A DNA stretch of 64,000 nt from Rusavskia elegans (Eukaryota > Ascomycota > Lecanoromycetes > Teloschistales > Teloschistaceae), in the NCBI GenBank assembly GCA_011316305.1, contig SAUG01000023.1, positions 1 through 64,000 on the forward strand. The letters are read 5' to 3'. Positions 33,659 through 46,110 of this stretch are shown here, one piece after another. The notes beneath the pieces were generated by a model that saw only the letters and a program-made list of their open reading frames with translations, was not told where the DNA came from and did no database searches. The position numbers and the translations under genes are program-made. The first letter of the stretch is position 1; the number at the start of each line of letters is the position of its first letter.

Positions 33659-35502
33659 TCAAGTCCGACAGTCCAAGCTTGGGTCTTCTTTCCTAATAAG
33701 ACCTGTCTTGGTTTCCACATGCTCTTTACTCAGCTCGCGCTTTTCCAAGAATATAGATGCAACAATTCCCAAAAACGCAACACAAGTGTACAGTATCCAC
33801 ATGTTTCTTAGACTTCCCGCAAAGGCTTCCTTGATCGCGAATTTCTGGGCAGCATCCGTAACGGTGCTGATATCCATGACATTTGCAGCAGCATCATCTC
33901 CTGCAAACTTATGCACGATCTCTGTCGACAAGCCTGCTGCGCTTAAGGTGGTGCCACTGTTTTGCATGCTGTTCTGAAAGATGACTCCTCCGACCACAAC
34001 CGATATCGACATGGCCATATTCATGGTGAATCCATATGTTGCCGTTGCTGTGGCGGTGTCATCTTGAGCAACATGTGCCTGGATAGCGATAAGGGGCGGT
34101 TCAAACAGTAAGCCTGAGCCGATGCCGGCGACTATTTGCGAAGCAACAATCTCAACCAGCGAGGAGGTGACGTTTAAGTGGATAAAAAGTCCGAATCCAA
34201 CTGTCATCAGAAGAGTACCAATCCACATAAGTTCGAGATAGCGGCCCGTCCGGTGGATCAGCAAACCTACCATGATGCCCATCACCGTCTCGGACAGAAT
34301 GAAAGGTAGGATCAAGACACCGGATCGAATGGGAGATGCTTCTCCGACAGATTGGAAGTAGAGTGGCATGTAGTATTCACCAGCGATAAAGACCTGCAGC
34401 CCATTAACGGCATTCGAGCGAACAGTCACATCTCACTTACAAAGCCATGCACGGTATTCACCAGCAGACTCATAACGCACGACCGGTCCTTCAGCAGACC
34501 CAGTGGAATCAACGGGTACCGAGCAAGTCGCTTCTCGCTAAAGACGAAAAGGATGGACATGGAGCACCCGAAGACGATCAGGCAGATTACCTTGGGCGAA
34601 TCCCAAGGAAAGGTAGTTCCACCGAAATTGAGACCGAGTAGCAGCATCACAGTAAGCCCGATAATGGAGATGCTACCAAACCAGTCGATGGCCTTGACGC
34701 CGTCCACCAACCGCGTCTTTGGATTGTGAACGTCCAGGAATAAAAGGATCAAGACAAAGGCAAGAGCAGAGCAAGGCAGGTTGACCCAGAAGATCCAGCG
34801 CCAGGAAACCAACTGCGTGAGAGCTCCTCCAAGGATAGGGCCAATGCCTCCAGCAAGCGCCCAGATGAATTCACAGAGACCGAGATATAGACTTCTCTGC
34901 CTATTCGACCATCAGTCCCAACACTCGCCGACTCAAACTTGTTGACCGACCTCATGCTGAAGATGTCCGAGACAACGATATTGACCAGCTGAACCAGACC
35001 ACCACCCGCGGTGCCTTGGAAAGCACGACCAATAATCAGCATTTCAATGCTGCTGGCACGTGCACATACGACAGAGCTCCCCGCGAACCAGGCCACAGCA
35101 GTTGTTAGAATGAGTTTGCGTCCCCAGATATCGGACAATTTGGCCCATAGTGGAGCACCTGCTGCAGAGGCAAGAATATAAGCACCTCCGATCCAGAGGT
35201 AGCCGGATGCGGCCTTGAGGTCTGCTGAAATGGTAGGGATGGCTGTGGCAACGATGGTGGTGTCGAGGGCTGAGATGAATAGAGAGAGCTGTTAAGAGAT
35301 TAGATTTTGCCAGAGTTAACAGGTATTTGATAGCGTTACGTACGGATAGGGCGAGTAGGATCGCAGTGATGCGTAGACGACTACGAGACCCATCTTCCGC
35401 TGACGGTTGGGCCAATGGCGTAGGCTGATGTTCGCAGCTATCTTCTTTGGCGAGTAGTACTACAGGTTTGTATGGTGTTACCATCTCAATTGTGTCGGCC
35501 AT
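33659..35502 (-). CDS. MFS drug/metabolite efflux pump, DHA2 family (14 TM)
   Basis: Exons 35502-35344, 35288-34951, 34894-34441 and 34393-33659 (introns 55, 56, 47 bp) give 561 residues. After a ~50-residue cytoplasmic start, TM1 leads into ISALDTTIVATAIPTISADL, the D1 motif of DHA2 proteins; then GAYILASAAGAPLWAKLSDI-WGRK (motif A), IIGRAFQGTAGGGLVQLVNI (motif B) and GLCEFIWALAGGIGPILGGAL (motif C, antiporter signature). VSWRWIFWVNLP follows, as usual. The C-terminal half has the expected TM pairs and ends in a charged tail (FLEKRELSKEHVE). Proton-driven export of drugs or a secondary metabolite across the plasma membrane is likely; the substrate is unknown. It is 20 kb from the isocyanide-type genes, too far to link without expression data. 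Confidence 0.9.
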
Positions 35503-36014
35503 GCTGTGATCTCAAAAGGAAAGACTCAAAGACGAGATCATTAGAAGGCATATAAAACAATTTCGAACGGAGGCCGCCGATAGCCGGGGGGTTAACGTGG
35601 TGGAACATCCCGTCACCGAGATACATACGCAGGGGTCTTCAGGGCTAGGGCCAGGGCTAGGGCTATCGCACTGTGGCGGCTCTCGGGTCCACGTCACTAG
35701 CCGTTCCAAGCGGGAGATTGCTTGTTTTTAGCGGGCTTGGCAGCCGATGGATCATCCGCGATCGCAGATCTTTCATTCGTCTCGTCGCCTTCACAACAAC
35801 AACATCTCTAGGTTTTCGGTACTCCTACAACTCTCCACTACATCTCTAACTCTACAGCTCGGAGATCCCGCCTTCGACTACAGACCATGATCAGCGCCGC
35901 ACTGCCATATGTCTGGACGTTGTGATGGGACCGCTTGCTGCATGCCCTTTCCATCAGTGGCAATCCCTGTCACCCACCTGACGGGACGCCTCTTGACAAG
36001 CAACGAGAGTCAAT
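35503..36014. other. Divergent promoter region with a GGGCTA repeat
   Basis: Between the divergent MFS pump and CSC1-like genes. At 35638-35665 a short degenerate repeat of AGGGCTAGGGC is present (telomere-like spacing). The stretch before 36015 is C/T-rich with CAACAACAACATC, typical of a fungal leader. Confidence 0.5.
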
Positions 36015-39000
36015 ATGGAAACCAACCTTACATTAGATAACGGGAACTCCTCAAGCAATGACACATTCGACACCTGGTTCGGCGGTCCGCCCGCAGATGT
36101 TTCCGCTCAAGCCGGCATTCAGCTGAGAGCCTTCTTCCTCAATCTTGCTGTCAGCTTGAGTCTCTTCGCTTTTGCAATCCTAGCATTCTTCTTACTCAAG
36201 AGCGCCGCCATCGGACGCAGAATCTATCAACCCAAGACGTATCTTGTACAAGACAGGCTGCGCGTCGACGTTGTGCCTGCCGACCCAATCAGATGGATCC
36301 GTCGGATTTTCAGCATCCGCGACGATGAGCTGAAGAAGAAGTGTGGACTGGATGGCTACTTCTTCATTCGATTCCTTCGGGCAATCCTTCTTATCTTTGT
36401 TCCATTGATGGTGGTTGTCGTGACGGTGCTGCTTCCTATCAACTACAACAAGGGCAAGGGCAACAACTTTCACAAAACTACTGATGGGAGTCGCTCGCAA
36501 TGGAACGTGGCTGGACTGGATACTTTATCCTGGCAGAACGTAGATCCTGGCAGAACGGATCGATACTGGGCACATCTGGTTTGTGCCATCCTAGTCATAT
36601 CTTGGTCACTCTACCGGATGTACCGTGAGAAAGTCCACTTCATCGACGTCAGGCAGCGCTTCCTTACATCCCCAGAGCACAGACTCAAGGCTTCTGCAAA
36701 AACAATTCTGGTCACAAATATACCAAGCGAGTATCGAAGCAAAGAGGCTTTAGAAGCCCTCTACGACGTCTTTGTAGATAATGATGACAGAAGTAGGTTG
36801 GTTGTGTGGGTCAATCGGGATTACAAGTCCTTGAGGAACCTAGTGGCCAGACGCCGAAGCCTTCGTCACGCGCTGGAGAAAGAAGAATTGCGAATCATGC
36901 GGCTGTGCAATAAGAAGTTTTGCAAAAACGGCAAGGTTTCGGGTGGCAGCCAGGTAGACGAGAAGAATGTGCGCGACTCGGACGTATTCGATGATGAACA
37001 TCCAGTGCGGCAGGAGCAGGTACAACAGAGACTGACTCGTATTTTCGAGCAAGATTGCTCCGAGGAGACGCAGCTATGGCGCAACTATCTTAAGCCCTCC
37101 GCTGCCTCAAAACTGTCGCTCATCCGAGGCAAGGGCGACGACTGGAAGCCTGCTTCGTTCTTCAAGTTTTGGGTCTCTGGCGAATCGAGAAAGGCACCTA
37201 AGGTTGCCTGGCTGCGGACCGAAATTGCTCGTCTAACCATCCAGATCGACGCACTTCTCACGGATTTGGACAGCGATGCACTCTTTAAGAAGCAGAATTC
37301 AGCCTTTATACAGTTCGACAGGCAGATGGCAGCCCACATGGCCTGTAGTCTTGTTAGTCACAACAAGGCTGGCCGAATGTCTCCTCGGTTCCTGGAGGTC
37401 GCTCCACACGAAGTTATCTGGGGGAACATGGATGTGACTTCTCTTGGACGTTTCATCAGGACTTGTATTGCCCTGGTATTGTTTGTCGCCATTCTGCTGC
37501 TATGGGGCATACCGACAACGATTCTTGGGTCTCTCTCGCAGCTTGCTAGTCTGAGTTACTCCGTCCATTGGCTCGGTTGGCTCAGAAACTGGCCAAGCTG
37601 GATCCTAGGCTTGATTTCTGGTAAGTCAATTCGTGATCACAGTACCGAAACCGGTGTAACTTCATTGCCTTTGCCTCCATACCTGTAGCAAAGGTTGCTT
37701 TACTCGAATTGCGCAGTCTCCCCTGCGTTGTTGGAACCCTTTACTTTTCGGCATCAATGTGCTCTGACAGTTCTTTTTCCAGTACTGTGTTAGCAGAAGC
37801 TGACACGCATCAGGTCCTCTCGTGTCTATCTTGCTAGCTCTGCTGATACAGCTCGTCGTACCTGCGTTAGCACGGAAGCTGGCAGTCCTAGTAGGCTCAC
37901 CTACAAAGACGAAAAGAGAAGTCATCACCCAAAATTTCTACTTCACGTTCCTCTTCATTGAACTTGTGCTACTCACGGCGGTCTCTTCCAGCGTTGTCAA
38001 GATCGTGCCTCAAATCGTCGACAATCCCGTCAGCGTTCCGACTCTTCTGGCAACCAATATCCCATCATCCGCCAATTACTTCTTCAACTACCTCATCGTT
38101 CAGTCATTGAGCTACAGCGGAAGTGTTCTATTTCAGTTTCTCCGCATTTTGTACATTACTACAATCTGGCCGTGGTTCACCCAAACACCGAGAGAGGAAG
38201 CGTGGCTACAGACTACCATTCCCCATCAGGTTCGTCCGGGATTCAGTCTGCCTTCTGCCATGCTGATTATATGACAGATGTGGGGAAATGTCTACGCGCT
38301 TTTCACAAATTTCGCTGCCATCGGTAAGTACTCCAATCATTCGTCTCCACGTGTGCTCCATGATAGTGCCAATGAGCCCATCCAACTATCATTATTGACT
38401 TCTCATATCTCGGTGGCGAAGACTAATATGGCATTCCAGGCTTCATATTCAGTGTCGTATCTCCATTGATACTGGTATTTGTTTCCGTCACATTCTCTCT
38501 CTTCTGGGTCGCGTACAGACACAATTACTACTTTGTCCAGCGAAACAAAATCGATACTCACGGCCTGCTGTTCAACAACGCCTTGTCGCAACTCTTCGCA
38601 GGTATCTACGTCATGGAAATTGCCCTCATTGGCCTGTTTCTCCTGGTCCGCGACTCGGACGAGAATGTGGCATGCAAGTCCCAGGCTACAATCATGATCG
38701 TTGTCTTGATCCTGACCGCTGCTTTTCACTTCGTAATGGAGCAACACCTGCGACCCCTCTACGAATTCTTACCAGTCACCATAGAAGACACCGCAGCTGA
38801 TGCCGAACAGCGGCTTCTCTCCGTTATACGTGATGATGGCCGAGTCTCAAGGGATGAAGAAAGCGGCAACGATGTCAACGACGATGATGTCAATTCAGAA
38901 ACAGCGCTGGGCAATACGATGGATGGAGCCTTTGACGATAGTGCGCAGACGAAAAACATGTCCGCCACCGCACGCAACGCGAGAAAAGCACTTTTAGGCT

Positions 39001-39389
39001 TGGGAAAAGATACCGCAGCCAGGATTAAAGATTTCCAAGTGCACCTACCGGCGCAACCAGATATTTCAAGACGACGAGAGATAGCCGATCAGCTATCAGC
39101 AGCTATCGCGGGCTACCCAGATGAGCTTACGGATTTGACTCCCGACGAGCGAGCTGCCCAGTTAAAAGCAGCGTTTCAGGATCCCGTCACGCGAGAATCA
39201 GCGCCTGTGATTTGGGTCCCTCAGGATAAGGCAGGCATCTCGGAAGATGTGCTCAAGCAGGCGGCGAAGTATGGACGTTTCTTGCAATACAGTAATGCGG
39301 GGGCATTTCTGGCGGATAACAATAAGGTGGAGGTTACACAGCCGGCGCCGGATACGAGGCCGGATTGGCTGCTTGATTGGGTCTTGTAG
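36015..39389 (+). CDS. CSC1/OSCA-like calcium-permeable, osmosensitive channel
   Basis: Exons 36015-37620, 37814-38229, 38278-38323 and 38440-39389 give 1005 residues; the first intron is long for this locus (193 bp). The order is the CSC1/RSN1 one: extracellular N-terminus with several N-x-S/T sites, TM0 (FLNLAVSLSLFAFAILAFFL), RIYQPKTYLV, TM1-2, a cytosolic domain opening with TILVTNIPSEYRSKEALEAL (RRM-like PHM7_cyt) and carrying NSAFIQFDRQMAAHMACSLV and RFLEVAPHEVIWGNMDV, then the RSN1_7TM block (PIVL-like segment, NFYFTFLFIELVLL, NYFFNYLIVQSLSYSGSVL, WGNVYALFTNFAAIGFIFSV). The C-terminal tail is acidic. These channels gate cation flux upon osmotic or mechanical stress at the plasma membrane. 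Assignment is firm; paralogue identity is not determined. Confidence 0.92.
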
Positions 39390-40820
39390 GTTTTTCTCAC
39401 TGTATGGAGTCATCGGATCTGGCAATAGGGAGGAAGGGTTGGATTTTATATATCCTGTAGGAGTATTCATAATATCTGTATCGAGTTCCTATGCCAATAC
39501 GGGCACACGTCTACCAACAACCTTTCCGATCGATCTTGTCACGCTTAGCTTTTGCCCCGAGACTATTGAACGGATTTCTTGATCGATTGAATGATCCAGG
39601 GGTCGCGGAGCACCATATGTACACGAAAGGGGCTGGTCTGCCTGGGGTCCACCGGAACGGGTCGCTTGCACCACGACGTGTTCGTCATTGCCTTACAACA
39701 GACTATATACAGTTATCTCAGCATGTTATGCTTTCGTACCCTCTCAAGTCCCAGGTGATAATTAGTTAAGCAAACACAATACACAGCATACCCCACCATT
39801 ATCCCTAATGGCTGCTCCTCTACCTCAGCGGTAGGTAGATGCTGTAAGCGGAGGTTTTACACTCAGAAGCTGATGAAAGTACAATCCGCTCAACTCATTT
39901 CATCTTAACTTTCTCTTCTCTCGCCGCCCCCATGTCCGCTTTATTAATCCCGACCAGTGGCTCATCTCTTGTGCTATCCATCTTCCCGCTGTTCTATCGA
40001 ATGATACTCATGATTAGCCTGTACCAGTTTGATGTCTGATCGGGGGGTTGTATAGCTGCGGGGGGGGGGGGGGATTGGGTTGCTGGGGGTAAGGATTGGG
40101 TTGAGTGTGATGTACAAATATAAGTGGATACTGCTATATGGACGATTGACTGCAGGGAGTGTGGTAGACTAGCCGGAAACTTGAATGGTGTTTTTAAGGG
40201 GTGACTTACTTTAAGGGCGTTGACGAGGATGAGGATGAGAGTGGAGCTTGTGGGTTGGCATAGTTGGCGTAAGTAAGGATTGGGAACGGGATGTTGTTGA
40301 TCTGTATACGGCCGCTGTGTGGAGATGGTAGAAGGAACTGGAAGGGTAGGGAGGGATTGAATTTGTTTTTTGGGTGGATAAAGCAAAATGAAAATTTAAT
40401 ACTAATCCTAAGTAAAGTTTTTGAAAGGAAAAATACCCTTTGTATTTATCTTATTTCATGTCAGGGATCCAGAGAGTAATTACCCCCCTGCGATTTGACA
40501 CAATATGTCAGCCTAACCTCGCTGCGAACAAGCACGTCAGTGATCAATGACAGCCTCCCCAGATACTATACTTGTATTGAGTCCCCACACTCTTGACGGA
40601 CGGGAGTCCAGAAGTCTTCCTGGGTTCCTGCAGGCATTAATGACAGCACGGATGACAGCATGGAATGATGGGAAACCCAGGCGCGTTGTTATCAGCATGC
40701 TGGAACCTGCACAATGTCCTCATTCGAGACACGGATATGCGGGCAATGGAAAGCCATCGTCGCCCTTCCGATCCTCGCCCGCCAAGCTTAACACACATGG
40801 TATTGCAGCAGCCTTGCACA
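39390..40820. other. Intergenic with a G14 run
   Basis: About 1.4 kb between convergent features. A run of 14 G lies at 40060-40073 and C-rich frames on the opposite strand are composition artefacts. No gene or RNA is recognised. Confidence 0.5.
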
Positions 40821-41793
40821 TCATACTGACGAATGATTGAAATAAATATCGCTTCCATGCTGTAGCGGGATGCCCAATAGCAGGGACGAAATAGGGGGGT
40901 TTCTGACGGATGGCTGGAAAAAATCTTCGTAGGCTGTCAACGCTCTGGATGGATATCTATCCTCGTTTTCGAGCTTGCTCAATTCTCCAGCAAGGAGGTA
41001 GGCGCCTATGATTGCCAGCGATGTACCCATTCCCTTGAAGGGCGAAGGGGCATGGGCTACGTCTCCGATACAGATCACGCGGTCTGCAGACCATCGGGAC
41101 ATTTTGATCTGCTGGATATTGTGAAAATATAAATCGGGCGCATTAGCCATAGAAGCGAATATTCGCTGCGCCTCCCATCGGGCATCTCCGAATTGCGTTG
41201 CCAGAAATTCGACCTGTGTCAGTCGGTCGTTCTTAGATGAAGATGCGGCTAGCCAGGCGGCGTTTTGGGTGCTGTTGAGCGGCATGCAAAGGAATGCGGC
41301 CCTGATAGTACCGGGGGGTCTGGTCGCAGACATATGACTCTGAAATTAAGAGCATGATAGATGTTCCACCAGTTGTTGTCGTTGGTAATACGTGGGATGA
41401 TTGTACTCATACACCTTACCGTCACTCAGGCGGACTCCGACGTTGTTGTCGTTATTGGAAATCACTTCTTGGATGGTGGTACCGAAGCGGAGATCCACAT
41501 GAGGAAGATCTTTGGCGGACTCGTGGGGATTCTAGCTAAATCCCCACGGAGAATCTCGAACTCCAATGTCGGACTGGCATGGCCTTTTCGGTGGTGTTAT
41601 ATCGTCGTAATTCGTCTAGAAGACCCATTTTCTTGATGACTGTGATGGCGCTGCCTTCAAGATCGATGTTCTGGCTATAGGACAGCAAGGCACGGCTCTT
41701 TTCAAGTATAGGGATATGTGCACAGGGCTTCTTTGCGAGGAAATAGGCCAGTGTCGGCCCTAAGATGCCGGCTCCGCTAATTAGAACGCGCAT
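40821..41793 (-). pseudogene. FAD-dependent monooxygenase relic (tetracycline-resistance/aromatic hydroxylase type)
   Basis: From ATG 41793 the minus strand has MRVLISGAGILGPTLAYFLA (FAD-binding GxGxxG) and QNIDLEGSAITVIKKMGLLD. Further family pieces follow in changing frames: TLEFEILRGDLARI, then KDLPHVDLRFGTTIQEVISN (41440-41540), then NNWWNIYHALNFRVICLRPD, then RPPGTIRAAFLCMPLNS to the second FAD motif VICIGDVAHAPSPFKGMGTS (~41060) and the end at 40821. At least four frame changes without splice signals, one falling at a CCCCCC run near 41320, plus two internal gaps (about 30 and 60 residues against normal ~420-residue enzymes) show that the gene is dead. It shows how the family would look if intact but cannot make the enzyme. 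Confidence 0.85.
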
Positions 41794-42176
41794 TGTCCAG
41801 TCGGGGTGCCCTGAAGTTCACCGATTGGATTCTGGTTAGATGGAGAAGGTGAATGTTTGGTCCGGAAGGCGAGCATTGCGGTCGTAACATAGCATGTGGT
41901 ACTGATGTGTTACTCGGGGCATGACTATCCGTTGACCGTCTGCGAAGGGAGTTTGTTCCCGGTCCAAATACGAACACGCACACGTCAACGTAAGATTTAT
42001 AGTTGTCGAGCCGAGGATAATATGGTTCGGACTGCAAAGTCTGTCTTAAACAGGACTACAACGAAGGCCATCGCGTGACGTCAGAGGGAATTTATAGGGA
42101 CTTTAGACGCGTTCCCTTCACTCGAACGCGTCTTCCTCGCGGTATCTTGAGAAGCTCATCCTATTGTGCTGCTATC

Positions 42177-42422
42177 ATGGCAAGTCACAAACGCATGCAC
42201 TCTGACTCTGTTTACGATAGTGCAAAGCCTACGAAATCCTCCAAGGTCCATGACAGTCCGCCGCCTTCCGATGCACTAGAGATCGCCAACGCTCGCATCG
42301 GTGATCTTGAGCAACAGATCCAGGACCTCCATAAGTTCATCAATGCCAAGGGATTGACTAGAAGTCAGTCAAGTGCATCTATTCTTGAACGTGAACGTCG
42401 CAGGAGACTGACGCTACTCTAG
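42177..42422 (+). CDS. Small hypothetical protein with a short coiled coil
   Basis: ATG 42177 is preferred over the upstream non-consensus extension to 42075 because the upstream part is Arg-rich and lacks pattern. The 81 residues contain a Lys/Ser-rich start, then EIANARIGDLEQQIQDLHKF, a leucine-spaced helix, and an Arg-rich end (ERERRRRLTLL). No family recognised. It may be a truncated copy of a longer protein. Confidence 0.38.
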   Translation: MASHKRMHSDSVYDSAKPTKSSKVHDSPPPSDALEIANARIGDLEQQIQDLHKFINAKGLTRSQSSASILERERRRRLTLL

Positions 42423-43198
42423 CCGTCCCCCCCTCTATACAACAGATCGAATATTTACCAGCAGAGATGGAGCAAAGAGTCAGACTGTAAATACGGGCAG
42501 ATACTTCCTGTGAGAGTCCTACAGTCAGTGCACTCCAACGCCCTCTTGGTATCTCTACTATTCACGACGTTAATCTATTTACCGGCCTCTAAGGCAGAGC
42601 ATGTTATCGAACGACACTGCCCGACCACTCTTGAATGGATCTACAGTGATCGGAGAGTTAATGATCGAAGGGTGGGCTCCGCTTTTCTGTAGCTGTTCAA
42701 GCCTAATAGGATGCCAGGCTTAGACATCCATTGAGACAGATAAGTCTGATACTATAGTGCAGGTGTTTTAATGTTATGCATAGTAAAAGAATGGTTGTCC
42801 AGCTGTCCAAAAGCCAGCATATGATCGCCAAAGTTGCCCACAAACGTTTAAGTCCAATCTGTCTTATAAGAAGAGTTGACGAATGGGTGTTCACTCGTAG
42901 ATGGAAGTAGAAACAGGAGTAGAAATGCAACACCAAATACCATGCTTGGGTTGCAGATAAAAAGAGGTGCGCTGTATCCTTTCATCTCTACAGTAAGAGA
43001 AAAGAAGACAAAATTAATCAATCGAAATCTATACAGTAAATAGTAGAAGATCTCCCCGAATCGGAACGAATGACTCCGCGTGGTCCTGCCTTGATCAATC
43101 AAAACAACTGCAAGGTGTGGCAAAACCATCTCATCCGAAGCACCAACTCTCATGGCAATTGGTCTACCCTCTGGATCTTGATGCAGCATGTGCCGCCT
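42423..43198. other. Intergenic or 3' extension of the 43.2 kb gene
   Basis: The minus-strand segment 43189-43020 reads like protein at first (LHQDPEGRPIAMRVGASDEM, then VLPHLAVVLIDQGRTTRSHS) in a different frame from the gene ending at 43199 and could be its 3' exon or a frame-shifted tail. The rest is without recognisable content. Confidence 0.35.
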
Positions 43199-43762
43199 CT
43201 ATGATCGATATAACCAGGCTCCGCAGTATGATAGCTCTTCACCAGGCGACGGGGCTCTTCCACTTTCGTGGATTATGGTAAGGTCTACAACCGCGGGGGC
43301 AGCCTTCTCCCATCCAGACAGAAGCTTGATACTGCCAGAACAGAACCCATCAATACCGTATTCGCTTAGGTGTTTGTTCTGGTATTGCATACTCTCAAGA
43401 GCTTCGTCATGGTTCCATGAAGGCTCCATCTGTCTCCGTTCTACGGCCAGTTCGCTAATGAATCGATCAACCTCAGGATCCGAGGGTCTTTCACCATAAC
43501 CCGATCCACCTCCATCCAGACCCCCGTAGGAGTGCTCGGCTAAAGTCATCACGAGATCGAAGGCAAGGGGGACACCGCCCGGAAGATTTCGTACAACCTC
43601 AACCTCGTCTAGAAAGTCCATTATCGAAGCACTGAGGTCGTCCGATGTAACGCCAGTCTTACGAGCCCTATCTGCTTTTGCAGAAAGTCGTCCGTAGACT
43701 TCTGCGGCGGCATTGTGAATTTGTCTCGCAAGGATCTTGGCGGCGTTGGGCTGTTGGTTCAT
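43199..43762 (-). CDS. Hypothetical protein
   Basis: ATG 43762 to a stop at 43199, 187 residues. It contains NAAAEVYGRLSAKADRARKT, then SIMDFLDEVEVVRNLPGGVP and LVMTLAEHSYGGLDGGGSGY followed by an acidic DPEVDRFISELAVERRQ stretch and ALESMQYQNKHLSEYGIDG. The pattern is protein-like and soluble but the family is not known to me. The frame ends abruptly after WLYRS, with coding-like text continuing in another frame, so the gene may be longer through an intron or may have a late frameshift. Confidence 0.5.
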   Translation of the reverse strand: MNQQPNAAKILARQIHNAAAEVYGRLSAKADRARKTGVTSDDLSASIMDFLDEVEVVRNLPGGVPLAFDLVMTLAEHSYGGLDGGGSGYGERPSDPEVDRFISELAVERRQMEPSWNHDEALESMQYQNKHLSEYGIDGFCSGSIKLLSGWEKAAPAVVDLTIIHESGRAPSPGEELSYCGAWLYRS

Positions 43763-44503
43763 GTGCTAGCAGTCGATCTGATCAATAAATTCAAGAGAAT
43801 AGTATCTCTAACCATATCTTGTCATATCGATCATTGCTAAGAGCTATAGAATGCTGTTGAATGACATTTATATCTCTCGTGGCATGTTCGATAATGCTCT
43901 ATAGAATGCTGTCCTTACTATCTCTCGTGGCCTGACCATCATCAATTTTACCCGGTTCTTGTTATATATACGACATATAGTTTACTCTTTCTATTAACAT
44001 AGCACTTTTGTACAATTGCCAGCTCATCATCTCGAAGCTTGCTTGACTTATCAAATTCTCTCGTCAACACAGAGCTTCTGCTATATAAACTCGTATCTTC
44101 TCTTACTTTCTTGAAGAAACCAAAGTCTTTGACTAGATCTCAAATTCCCCATACTTACTCCACAAACTTTCATACAACGATGCCTTATCAAGGACATCAT
44201 GAAAAGCAACGTCACTATATCCAACGAGGTCCTTTCAAGACACCGAAACAACTCGTGCTACCCAATCCAGAAGTCCTCCGAGAGCCAGACGATCGTACAG
44301 TCGCATGTCTTCCCGAAGCATGAAGGCTCCCATACGTCATACAGACGGCTACCCGCTTGCTTTTCATGAGCACGGTGCTAGGAAGACCTATATAGCGTAT
44401 AATTACAAAGTGGTTGAGTTATATTATGGACACAGTCGCTTACACCCGTAGATATCGACCTCAACTGTCCGGGATCAAAACTCACCGATCATACGCGAAC
44501 GAA
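43763..44503. other. Intergenic, A/T-rich
   Basis: A/T-rich leader region with repeated TATCTCTCGTGGC words at 43870-43930 (two copies about 55 bp apart, each next to ATAGAATGCTGT). A 94-codon plus frame at 44039-44323 is probably chance. It holds the promoter for the 43.2 kb gene. Confidence 0.45.
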
Positions 44504-46110
44504 TCACTCTAGCAACAAGCAATACAGCTGCGTCTGCTGGGCTCTCTTTGCCAAGGCCGAAAGGATCAGCAGCATTATCACCAAGGTCACAGGCCATCTA
44601 CGAGGAGGAACTCTCAAGAATGTCTTCTGTAGTATCCTTGTGTGGCTTTCGATAGTTGAGATTGCTCCTCCGGAAGCAGTTGTAACGATTATTGTCAGCC
44701 ATGCCACGTCCATGATGGTTATATATAGAGGAAATGTGACAGTCGTGGTGGTAGATAGCTGGTATGGCGGAAGAACGAAGACGCATGGTGGTTCGCATTG
44801 AAGGACTGGATCCTGAGACGTCCATATCGATGGTGGTAGGAGAACAGTTTCTGGCCCTGATTGAGATCTGTTTCCTCCACCACCTTTACCCCCAACACCT
44901 GCCTCTCCGCCTTGGCCTTCTTCACCGCCGCCTTGGCCGATGCCATTGCCTGAATCTTTACCACCGAAATCACTTCCAGCGCCTCCTCTACCCCTCGACG
45001 AAAACACTGAACTTATGCAGCCATATAGTCGAGGCTCAATGGCTCTAGAGCCAGGGACGACTGGAATATAATCCGCACGACCCAAACTAATAAACGACAC
45101 AAACTGGACGTTTGGTCCACAGTGAAACCAACTCCTGAAGCCACCAAGCCTTGCTGTACCCAGTTAGCAGGGTTAATTCCTACTTCATTAGCCCAAATAT
45201 CCACTGAGCCGTCAACGCGATGTATCCGGATGTAGTCGGCTCGCTTGTTACCGCTAAGGTTGGCACGGCCAGCGACTTCCTTCTCGCGATATCTCAGGAT
45301 GAAGAAGAAGGATGGATTTTAGGCGGAAGGCATCAGATCAAGTATTAAAAAAAATTATAGGATCGGTGACTGACTTGATATCAGCAAGCCGAATATTATG
45401 GCGGCTACTGCCAACCCCTATGACTACGAATATGGCATCGTTGTAAGGTACCAACTTCGCAGGGTCTTCGCCGCTAACGTTGAGATATACTGCCATTCCG
45501 CCCTTCTCACTTATCCATACGTAATCTGCTTTGCCATCTCCACTACAGACCATCAGCTTTGGAGTTGATACAAAAAGAAGGTCTCAGGGAAGGATATCAT
45601 TTATGATCTGTGTACCAAAGACGTGGAAATACCCCAGAGTATCACTTACCTCATATCAGCGAATCGAATTCCCTGCCCGTCACGACCTATGCCAGTGGCT
45701 ATCACCCCTTGCGGCAGCCACACCCATCCTTTGTTAGCATCAGGGTTCCTGTCGCCATTAAGATACCCCGTATCCGCCCCAGATTCCAAATCAACCGCAA
45801 GAAAGTCGACTTTCTTGTCCCCTGGGTTTGTATCCGGAGGATGTATTGCATTGGGTTCAATAGAACTTGGACTCGGTGACTATGGGAAGATGGTTATATA
45901 TACAGGCGCTTCTTTTCATTATCAATGACCAGACGTATCTAATCTCGCGTGGCGCCAATACCAGTATTGATGACGCCGTTTCCACCTTGGGGATACCAAA
46001 TCCAGCCGTTACTGCCGCCGCCTAAACCTGACCCTATGACACGCTGTATTTGCTGGATCGAGCGAGTGACAGAGTCGAGAGTCAGTTTGCGCGAGAAGAA
46101 TAAATGGACG
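44504..46110 (-). pseudogene. VCBS/FG-GAP repeat secreted protein, broken, 5' part missing
   Basis: Minus-strand exons 45821-45650, 45542-45375 and 45292 onward join in frame (introns 107 and 82 bp). They encode beta-propeller type repeats: GWIWYPQGGNGVINTGIGAT, DKKVDFLAVDLESGADTGYL, GDGKADYVWISEKGGMAVYL and GNKRADYIRIHRVDGSVDIW, each with the D-x-N/D-G-D/K-x-D-Y calcium-loop pattern. The last part (45100-44504) has LGRADYIPVVPGSRAIEPRL and a Cys/Pro segment QCEPPCVFVLPPYQL seen in fungal secreted carbohydrate- or lipid-active proteins. An in-frame TAG at 45941-45939 and a frame change near 45113 break it, and the expected N-terminal signal and catalytic part are absent upstream of ~46110. 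Which enzyme it came from cannot be told. Confidence 0.72.

Noticed and set aside
33659..35502. MFS pump as the exporter of the isocyanide cluster
   Set aside because: More than 20 kb away with unrelated genes between; no sequence evidence for a link.
39994..40386. 130-codon Pro/Ser-rich minus-strand frame
   Set aside because: Its composition is explained by the G-rich run on the plus strand; low-complexity artefact.
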